Assembly: GCA_001556125.1 (NCBI GenBank)
Contig: LSIG01000109.1
Coordinates: forward strand, 1 to 6,719
Source: Rhizobiales bacterium CCH10-E5
Lineage (GTDB): Bacteria; Pseudomonadota; Alphaproteobacteria; Rhizobiales; Beijerinckiaceae
DNA: 6,719 nt
Direction of reading: 5' to 3'
Shown: positions 1-4,882 of the stretch, one piece after another
How positions within the stretch are numbered: the stretch's first letter is position 1
Layout of the letters: every line of letters starts with the position of its first letter
Program-made: the position numbers and the translations under genes
The notes under the pieces: generated by a model
Database searches by the model: none
Seen by the model: the letters and a program-made list of their open reading frames with translations, nothing else
Told to the model about the DNA's origin: nothing

Positions 1-426
1 CGCGGCATCGAGGGTCGCAGCCTCTCCACGCTCGGCATCGTCACCGTGGAGCACGCTGGCCTCCGCCAGCGCCATCTTGGCATGGGCGTCGTGAACCGTG
101 TCGCAGGGCCAGATCGCGACGATCGCACCGCAGGAGAGCCCTGCGATGGCGAGCGCGACCCAGGCCCGGTTTCGCGGATCGGGGTGGTGGCTGCCGATCA
201 GCAGCCGGCGAGCCTCATCGCCACAGCGCTTGGCGTCGATGGCAACAGCCTGAAGGTCAGGCGTGCTGCGGCGGAACGCGATGAGCTCCGACACCGAGGG
301 ATCGTCACTGATGCTTTCCGCGACCGCCGTCAGCGGATCGCGGATGGGCTCGGTCGGCCCGTCCTGGCCATTCGAATGTGCATTGTCGTGCGGCGCCAGC
401 GGGCCGCGAGAGTCGTTCCTGATCAT
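1..426 (-). CDS. Unknown protein, N-terminal part; paralogue of the 1589-2587 gene
   Basis: The frame is open from ATG at 426 to the left edge, giving the first 142 residues; the 3' end lies outside the window. Function is not recognised. The protein aligns with that of the 1589-2587 gene. Both start M-[IT]-R-[NK] and both have an RDP[LI]T stretch near residue 30. The motif DDPSVSELIAFRR is at residues 41-53, the same numbers as in the paralogue. Both then have a hydrophobic helix (here about 88-105) ending in W106-P107, followed by an alanine-rich segment (DAHAKMALAEA). The start at 426 is supported by this alignment and by a stop codon shortly upstream in frame. No Shine-Dalgarno is visible before the ATG; a two-hairpin element (443-518) occupies the gap to the preceding gene. 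The hydrophobic helix could be a membrane segment or simply a buried helix. Confidence is good that the gene is real and low on its role. Confidence 0.77.
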   Translation of the reverse strand, partial: MIRNDSRGPLAPHDNAHSNGQDGPTEPIRDPLTAVAESISDDPSVSELIAFRRSTPDLQAVAIDAKRCGDEARRLLIGSHHPDPRNRAWVALAIAGLSCGAIVAIWPCDTVHDAHAKMALAEASVLHGDDAERGEAATLDAA

Positions 427-442
427 GTCTACATTCTCATGT

Positions 443-472
443 GGGTTATAGCCCGATCGGCTACGCCCCTTG
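443..472 (-). promoter_or_regulatory. Leader hairpin, copy C, upstream of the left-edge gene
   Basis: Read on the minus strand, a purine-rich GGGGC is followed by the stem GTAGCC, loop GATCG, stem GGCTAT, then AACCC, ending 16 nt before the ATG at 426. It is the third copy of an element also at 1491-1523 and 2604-2635. The C-G pair of the other two copies is replaced here by T-A, which keeps the stem. GGG and CCC on the two sides can form an outer stem. It may be a structured mRNA leader. The TATAAC at its 3' side also resembles a -10 box, so a promoter role cannot be excluded, although no -35 is evident. Confidence 0.55.
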
Positions 473-491
473 TCCCGCCTCGGAATCGCGA

Positions 492-518
492 GAGGGCACC
501 GCGGTCCGCGGCGCCCTC
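492..518 (-). terminator. GC-rich hairpin after the 306-aa gene, copy C
   Basis: An inverted repeat with arms GAGGGCGCCG and CGGTGCCCTC around CGGACCG (minus strand; one G-T pair), 31 nt after the stop codon at 550. Only TCTCGCG follows it, with no uridine run, so as an intrinsic terminator it is weak. It occupies the same place as the hairpins at 1541-1562 and 2653-2675, and the same 27-nt distance before the next leader hairpin as at 1541-1562. It may instead be the first half of a composite regulatory RNA. Confidence 0.45.
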
Positions 519-549
519 CCGGCATGCTCCGAGCCTGATCCAGCCGGGA

Positions 550-1470
550 TCAGAGCGGCTTGAACCGACCGGCCGTCTCGGCCTGCATGCGACGCAGCTC
601 CCAGAGGCGATCTGCCATCGCAGCGGCGAACATCACGATGTCCTTCAGGCGTTGTTCGACCAGGCGCTGCGCCAGTGCCTCGATCCGGGTTCGGAGGGGC
701 TGGTCACCGGCCGTGACCGCGTCGATCAGGCAGGCCCGTGCGAGATCGGCCGCTGCCAGCAGGTTCGCGCCGTGGCAGGCGCGCTGAAGCCGATCGAGAC
801 GCTCGCGATCGAGCTCGGCATCCTCCTGGACCGCCTGCGCGAATCGGTCGGCATCGTCGAGCTGCAAGGCCGCACGCTCGACCAGGATCGCCGGCGAGGC
901 CTGTTCGCGCATGAAGGCCATCAGGCTGAGACCCTGCTCCAGGCCGAGGACAGTCGGGCGGCCATCACGGATATCGTCCAGAGCGGGCACCGTCGCTGCA
1001 TGGAATACCGTCTCGACCGCGGCGGGTTCGCCGATCTCGCCATAGACGAAGGCCTTACGAGCGATCTCCGCGAAGCCGGTATCGCCACCGACCGCCGCGA
1101 TGACATCGCCGAGGACGCGTTGACGCGCGGCGAAGTCGACCGGCAGGCGCGGTGGTGTGAGCGCGACGGTGATCATCGCGGCATTGTTGAGCAGCAGGAG
1201 CGCGACCAGCATGTCGAAGAAGTACGCGACCTGCGCCCTTTCGGACGTGCCGGCGAGCGCGAGGAAGCGGGTGATCTCGACAGCGTGGCCGATGGCGCGC
1301 TCGGCGATCTCGCCTACTGGATGAACCTCGGCTGCAAAGCCGGCGTAGCCCTTCTCCGCACCCGCCGATAGCGACAGACGATCGGTGAAGGCGGAGAGGT
1401 CGTCGGTGACGCGCCGGAGCGGCAGGTCGAGCTCGATGTCGGCGAGGGAGGGAGGGGAGATGGTCTTCAT
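550..1470 (-). CDS. Unknown 306-aa alpha-helical protein
   Basis: The protein is predicted soluble to membrane-associated and mostly helical; no known domain is recognised. It has an acidic N-terminal 30 residues, a strongly hydrophobic stretch at about 81-105 (VAYFFDMLVALLLLNNAAM at its core) ending in a proline pair, then VDFAARQRVL. The order of hydrophobic helix, proline, then D/A-rich helix recalls the W-P units of the 1589-2587 protein, but without the tryptophan, so relatedness is only a suggestion. The C-terminal 100 residues are rich in Leu, Arg, Asp and Glu, as in amphipathic helices or a coiled coil. ATG 1470 follows a two-hairpin leader (1491-1562) by 20 nt with no clear Shine-Dalgarno. 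The downstream gap of 123 nt repeats the same arrangement. The opposite strand also has a long open frame, but the position of this gene between homologous leaders and paralogous neighbours favours the minus strand. Confidence 0.75.
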   Translation of the reverse strand: MKTISPPSLADIELDLPLRRVTDDLSAFTDRLSLSAGAEKGYAGFAAEVHPVGEIAERAIGHAVEITRFLALAGTSERAQVAYFFDMLVALLLLNNAAMITVALTPPRLPVDFAARQRVLGDVIAAVGGDTGFAEIARKAFVYGEIGEPAAVETVFHAATVPALDDIRDGRPTVLGLEQGLSLMAFMREQASPAILVERAALQLDDADRFAQAVQEDAELDRERLDRLQRACHGANLLAAADLARACLIDAVTAGDQPLRTRIEALAQRLVEQRLKDIVMFAAAMADRLWELRRMQAETAGRFKPL

Positions 1471-1490
1471 GTCAGTCGGCCCAGTTTCTT

Positions 1491-1523
1491 GGGGGTGACA
1501 GCCACGTGGCTGCGCTTTCCCTC
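1491..1523 (-). promoter_or_regulatory. Leader hairpin, copy A, upstream of the 306-aa gene
   Basis: On the minus strand, GAGGGAAAGC leads into GCAGCC-ACGT-GGCTGT and then CACCCCC. The core CAGCCACGTGGCTG is a perfect 14-base palindrome. GGG and CCC flank the stem and could add an outer helix. The ATG at 1470 follows 20 nt later without a recognisable Shine-Dalgarno. It is homologous to the elements at 443-472 and 2604-2635. Because the loops of the other copies are not palindromic, an RNA hairpin explains the set better than a protein operator, though an operator cannot be ruled out. Confidence 0.6.
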
Positions 1524-1540
1524 AGTCCTGGAATCGAGAA

Positions 1541-1562
1541 AGGCGTCCGATCCCGGACGCCT
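1541..1562 (-). terminator. Perfect 9-bp hairpin after the 332-aa gene, copy A
   Basis: Arms AGGCGTCCG and CGGACGCCT pair perfectly around a 4-nt loop, 26 nt after the stop codon at 1589. TTTCTC follows on the minus strand, so it is a plausible but weak intrinsic terminator. Compared with the hairpin at 2653-2675, two stem positions differ and both are compensated (C-G to T-A, and C-G to G-C). It sits 27 nt before the next leader hairpin. Confidence 0.55.
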
Positions 1563-1588
1563 CCCTCATGTCTTGCTATCCGGCCGGC

Positions 1589-2587
1589 TCAGACCAGCTC
1601 GTTCCAGTCGAACTGCAACCGGTCGCGCGCGTCGTACGGCAGAGTCTTGATCCACGCCGCCTCGGCCGTGACGTGCCGGACTGCCGACTGCATCGCCGGA
1701 GGATCGCCAGCCTCGCCCCTCCTGTTGATCAGCGCGACCACCTGCTTCTTGATCGCAAGCGCGTCCCGGTTATGGACAGGCCAGAGCATGACCTGGCAGG
1801 CGGCGAGGTATGCCATCAGGCGGGCGCCCTCGGCAGCCACCGTCAGCTCGCTGGCGTTGGCAGGACCGCGCCCGGCGAGTTCGAGCAGGCGGTCACAGGT
1901 CTCGAACATTTTTGCCGCGCGCTGGAGGAGTCCGTCGAGATCGGGGGCAGACCGGGCGAACCGGCTCCATTGGACGACCTGCCGGTCCGCGAAGGCCGGC
2001 GGTCCGCCGCGCTTCGGCAGATGCTCCACGAGATCGAAGCGCTCGAGCGGCCAGCTTGCCAATCCGCGGTCCTCGCTCTGTGGCGCAGCCGGCGCTGGCG
2101 GCAACATCAGCGATGGTACCGCGAAGGCGCCGCGCCGCCAGCGAATCCGCCGGGCGGTTTTCGCGTCCATGCTGCCGTCGAAGTCCTTCTCGCGGCGATG
2201 CAGCTGCACGCCGGTCCTCGCGTCGAGCGCGAGCTTGGCTTCCGCCGCGTCGAGGTCGTCGGCCGGCCAGAGCGCGACGAGCGCGATCAGGCTGATGCTC
2301 ATGATCTCGAGCCCGCCGCAGACGGACTCGGTGATGTCGTCGCCGCTCTCGCGCGCGAGCCAGACCCGGAACTCCTCCGAATGCAGATTCTTGGCATTCC
2401 GCGCGGCATTCTTGAGATCGATCGGCTGGCGCCTGAACGCTACCAGCTCGGCGACGCTCGGATCATCGCCGGCGGCGATCTCCATCGCCACCGTGATCGG
2501 ATCGCGCAGGGTGATTTCCGCCGGCTCGTCGATCGCCCTGCTGGCGCACGGGGCGAGCGAGCGGCCGCCCTCATTCTTCCTGGTCAT
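1589..2587 (-). CDS. Unknown 332-aa protein with two W-P helix units; paralogue of the left-edge gene
   Basis: No known domain is recognised. The N-terminal 130 residues match the left-edge protein: RDPIT near 28-32, DDPSVAELVAFRR at 41-53, a hydrophobic helix at about 91-106, W107-P108, then DDLDAAEAKLAL. A second unit near the C-terminus repeats the pattern: hydrophobic helix at about 257-268, W269-P270, VHNRDALAIKKQVV. The middle (about 130-200) is basic, then Pro/Ala-rich. ATG 2587 is preferred over ATG 2617 because it aligns with the paralogue's start (MTRKN against MIRND) and because 2617 falls in the loop of the leader hairpin at 2604-2635. No Shine-Dalgarno is visible. The gene lies between the exonuclease I gene and the 306-aa gene, each junction marked by a two-hairpin element. 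Its function is unknown. A DNA-transaction role suggested by the neighbouring exonuclease would be speculation. Confidence 0.84.
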   Translation of the reverse strand: MTRKNEGGRSLAPCASRAIDEPAEITLRDPITVAMEIAAGDDPSVAELVAFRRQPIDLKNAARNAKNLHSEEFRVWLARESGDDITESVCGGLEIMSISLIALVALWPADDLDAAEAKLALDARTGVQLHRREKDFDGSMDAKTARRIRWRRGAFAVPSLMLPPAPAAPQSEDRGLASWPLERFDLVEHLPKRGGPPAFADRQVVQWSRFARSAPDLDGLLQRAAKMFETCDRLLELAGRGPANASELTVAAEGARLMAYLAACQVMLWPVHNRDALAIKKQVVALINRRGEAGDPPAMQSAVRHVTAEAAWIKTLPYDARDRLQFDWNELV

Positions 2588-2603
2588 CTTGGGTACTTTC
2601 ATC

Positions 2604-2635
2604 GGGGTTACAGCCATCCCGGCTGCGCTTCCCTC
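2604..2635 (-). promoter_or_regulatory. Leader hairpin, copy B, upstream of the 332-aa gene
   Basis: Minus strand: GAGGGAAGC, stem GCAGCC, loop GGGAT, stem GGCTGT, then AACCCC, ending 16 nt before the preferred ATG at 2587. An alternative in-frame ATG (2617) lies in the loop. The element is homologous to 1491-1523 and 443-472. GAGGG and ACCCC can close an outer stem. Together with the upstream hairpin at 2653-2675 it forms the best-preserved copy of the composite element. Confidence 0.6.
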
Positions 2636-2652
2636 TCGATCCCAACATGGAA

Positions 2653-2675
2653 AAGGCGCCCGGTCGGGGCGCCTT
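2653..2675 (-). terminator. Likely intrinsic terminator after exonuclease I, copy B
   Basis: Arms AAGGCGCCC and GGGCGCCTT pair perfectly around a 5-nt loop, 24 nt after the stop codon at 2700. On the minus strand the 3' arm runs into TTTTCC, the best terminator-like tail of the three copies. If it terminates, the unknown genes downstream need their own promoters or antitermination. It is followed after 26 nt by the leader hairpin at 2604-2635. Confidence 0.6.
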
Positions 2676-2699
2676 CGTCGTCAGGGCAGATGGCTTCCG

Positions 2700-4105
2700 T
2701 CAGACCGCCAGCTGGAAGTACTGGCTGCGTTGGCGGAGCCACCGGTCGATTTCATCGAGATGGGTGCGGCGGCCGACCTCGTCCTCGGCAAGCCCGGCAC
2801 GCAGCTCGCCGACCTGCCGCAGCGCCATCGGCAAGGTCAGCCACGGCACCGCGGCCTCGGTGGTCAGGCGCTCGCGCAGCCAGGCCTGCCCCTTCTGCCA
2901 GGCGACCGGGGACATGTCCTGCGACGCCTCCAGCAGCATCAACCGATTTGCAAAGGCTTTCAGCCGCTCGTCTCGAAACTGTGCCGCAATGGCCGGGCGA
3001 TCCTGCCAGGGCGAAGCGTGCCAGCGGGCGCTCAGCCGGGCATCCTCGGTTGAGAGGAATCCGCCACCGTAGAGGCTCGCCTCCGGATAGGGCGACGGCT
3101 CGCGATCGGCGAAGCGATTTGCCATTGCGGCAGCGAGGCTAGACCGGAATCCGGCGTGGTCGCGGACATATGCCGCCCGCTCGTGGTAGAGTACGTCATC
3201 GCGGAGGTCCGGCGGCAGGGCGTGGCAGCCCTGCGCATAGGCCAGCAGGATCGGCTGGGCATTGGTCCGCACTAGCCTGACCGGGCGCGGGCCTGGGCCG
3301 GAGAGGAGCTTTGCGATCTCCTCCGCGCTGCCGTTGAGATAGCTTGCCGGGTCGATGGTCAGGTCGACCGTCGCCCAGGAGGTCGCGACCGTCGGGTTCG
3401 GCGTGATGCCGACGATCGGGCTCAGCTTCGAGGCGCCGCCAAGGAGCAGGACTTCGCCGCCGGCGAGCATCCGGTTCGGGGTGGCCTTGTCGGCGTTGTC
3501 GAGCATCATCGCGACCGCTGCGGGCGCGACCTGGCGCAGGTGCCGGAACAGGGCGAGCGTCGCTCGCGTATCCGCCAGGGCGTCATGCGCCTCATCCTCG
3601 GCCAGCGCGATGCCGTTCGACCTGCAGATATCGCCGAGCTTGAAGCTCGGTTTGCCGATCGGGTTATGGGCACGGTGATGGCCTGGGGCTCCAGCATTGC
3701 TACCGCCCTGACCATGGTCAACAGGTCGGCCCGGCGATGACCGCCAAGCTGGGTCGCGTACGGCGGCAAGAGATGCGTGAAGAACGCGTGCCGCAGCATC
3801 TCCTCGTCGAACCGGATCGTGTTGTAGCCGATCACGGTCGACGGCGCCCAGGCAGACAGCGCCTTTGCGATGGCGATGAGCATTTCCGTGCTCGACATCG
3901 GCGCCTGCTCGAGCTGAGCCGGGCCGATGCCGGTGGTGAACAGCGCGCCCGGCGCCGGCACGATATGGGCCGGAAGCCGGCAGCGCAGCGAGAGCTCGCT
4001 GAGCGGCTGGAGGTTGTCGTCGCAGTGGATCAGCGCCGCCTGAAGCGGTACGTTCCACTGCGGCGCCAGGCCGGAGGTTTCGAGGTCGTAGACGATATAG
4101 GACAT
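2700..4105 (-). CDS. sbcB: Exodeoxyribonuclease I (SbcB-like), split by a one-base frame change
   Basis: Exonuclease I degrades single-stranded DNA 3' to 5' and acts in recombination and mismatch repair. Joining the two frames gives about 468 residues, close to the 475 of the E. coli enzyme. The DEDDh active site is complete: D7 and E9 in YDLET, D100 in VIGYNTIRFDEE, H174 and D179 in HDALAD. Other family blocks are PGALFTTGI (52-60), RADLL (125-129) and SFKLGDICRSNGI. The SH3-like part keeps TSWATVDL and PVRLV, and the C-terminal helical part keeps YGGGFLSTEDA. The first frame runs 4105 to 3506 and the second covers 3665 to 2700. The switch is in CCCATAACCCG (about 3662-3670), as if one base were lost between P146 and the NPIGKP stretch. 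No classic slippery heptamer is present. A sequencing error or a recent mutation is likely. The start at 4105 has GAGGCGG 2 nt upstream and lies 9 nt after the preceding stop, which suggests translational coupling. Confidence 0.93.
3662..3670 (-). other. Frame break within the exonuclease I gene
   Basis: Upstream, homology to exonuclease I runs in the frame of ATG 4105 through AITVP (to about 3668). Downstream it resumes in the -1 frame at NPIGKPSFKL (from 3665). Adding one base, for example CCCATAAACCCG, would restore a single frame with no other change. All catalytic residues are intact on both sides, which argues for a very recent lesion or a sequencing or assembly error rather than old decay. 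Confidence 0.88.
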
Positions 4106-4114
4106 GGCCGCCTC
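4106..4114 (-). promoter_or_regulatory. Ribosome-binding site of exonuclease I
   Basis: The 9 nt between the stop codon of the upstream 152-aa gene and ATG 4105 read GAGGCGGCC on the minus strand, a usable Shine-Dalgarno. It supports the chosen start and coupling of the two genes. By contrast, the three genes downstream of exonuclease I lack such a site. Confidence 0.65.
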
Positions 4115-4573
4115 TCAGTGCCGGCTCGTCGTGGCGGCATCGATCGGCCGCTTTCTGAGATTGATGCCGAGCCTGCGCGCGTCGACATGCATGGCGGTCT
4201 CGACCATGACCGCCGCATGCGAGCGGCGCATCTCGTCCTCCTGGAAGATCATTGCCTCATAGGTCGTGATCTTGCGCTCGAGGTCCTCCTCACTCCGGGC
4301 CGGCGGCTCGGCGACCATGAATGCGAAGAAGCGGGCCTGAGCCCTCGCGCCTTCGGCAAGCTGCCGGCCGTTGAGGCCGGCGAATTCGGGATGGATCCGA
4401 TCGCCTTCCTGCTCCAGCAGCATCGCATGGGCCGTCGAGAGCTGCCACAGCATGAAGTAGCGGGCGCCGTTGTTGCCCAGTTGCGCATAGGTGCGCTCGT
4501 ATCGTCCCAGATCCGCGGCCGTCGGCCGTGCCTCGTCATCGGCGGCAAACGTCGCTCCATTAATCCTGCTCAT
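4115..4573 (-). CDS. Unknown 152-aa protein, co-transcribed with exonuclease I
   Basis: No domain is recognised. The protein is predicted cytoplasmic and helical: residues 21-60 (GRYERTYAQL, then ARYFMLWQLSTAHAMLL) and 70-130 (rich in Glu, Arg, Ala and Met) look like amphipathic helices, and the last 20 residues are basic. ATG 4573 is chosen; a TTG immediately before it (4576) is an alternative start. The upstream GGGTGAT is a weak Shine-Dalgarno. The stop at 4115 leaves 9 nt before exonuclease I, so the two are almost certainly one transcript, and the protein may act with the nuclease or regulate it. It is the first gene of the minus-strand block and its promoter should lie in 4574-4882. Confidence 0.77.
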   Translation of the reverse strand: MSRINGATFAADDEARPTAADLGRYERTYAQLGNNGARYFMLWQLSTAHAMLLEQEGDRIHPEFAGLNGRQLAEGARAQARFFAFMVAEPPARSEEDLERKITTYEAMIFQEDEMRRSHAAVMVETAMHVDARRLGINLRKRPIDAATTSRH

Positions 4574-4882
4574 CAAATCACCCGTGCTGGAATGACCCGG
4601 AACGGCGCGTCGGCTCAGATTCCCGGGGGTTCCCAGACATGGGTTCCGAAATTCGCCTGTCTCCTCCTATATGGACTGATCTAAAGCTGCGCGTTCGGCT
4701 CAAGCGAAGGCGCTAACCTAGCCCATTCCCGACGTCTGGAGCGCCCGCTTTCGGATAACCGCTAGAGGATCCGGCAAGGCCGATGTCTCACCGTGGCAAA
4801 GGTTCTGTGAATTGCAGGCGCGGCCGAGCCCGTGCTGCGCAGCGGCTTGGTATGGTTGCGTTGCGATCCTGCGAGAGTGGCG
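4574..4882. other. Divergent intergenic region
   Basis: This 309-nt gap between the divergent genes should contain both promoters, but no convincing -35/-10 pair was found on either strand. Visible items are a direct repeat GGGTTCC at 4627-4633 and 4641-4647 (14-nt period), an AGGAGGAG on the minus strand (4661-4668) with no start codon at usual spacing, a 20-codon minus-strand frame (4640 to 4578), and the palindrome GCTGCGCAGC at 4834-4843. Any of the repeats could be an operator; none is proven. No tRNA or attachment-site repeat was seen. Confidence 0.5.

Noticed and set aside
46..1371. 441-codon open frame on the plus strand
   Set aside because: It is antisense to the left-edge gene and the 306-aa gene. 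The left-edge gene has a clear paralogue on the minus strand, and the plus frame reads as Arg/Gly/Asp-rich low-information sequence typical of GC-rich shadows.
2588..2617. Upstream ATG at 2617 as the start of the 332-aa protein
   Set aside because: It lies in the loop of the conserved leader hairpin, and the paralogue's start aligns with ATG 2587.
492..2675. Repeated hairpins as a CRISPR or integron attC array
   Set aside because: The units are separated by about 1 kb genes, are not direct repeats with short spacers, and no cas, integrase or attC-type core sites are visible.
1506..3142. Two overlapping plus-strand frames of 515 and 524 codons
   Set aside because: They run through hairpins, across two minus-strand genes and into exonuclease I, whose homology is unambiguous on the minus strand.
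3660..3672. Programmed ribosomal frameshifting in exonuclease I
   Set aside because: No X-XXY-YYZ heptamer or clear stimulatory structure is visible at the junction, and the family is not known to use frameshifting.
3737..4684. 315-codon plus-strand frame
   Set aside because: It is antisense to the N-terminal catalytic region of exonuclease I and to the 152-aa gene.
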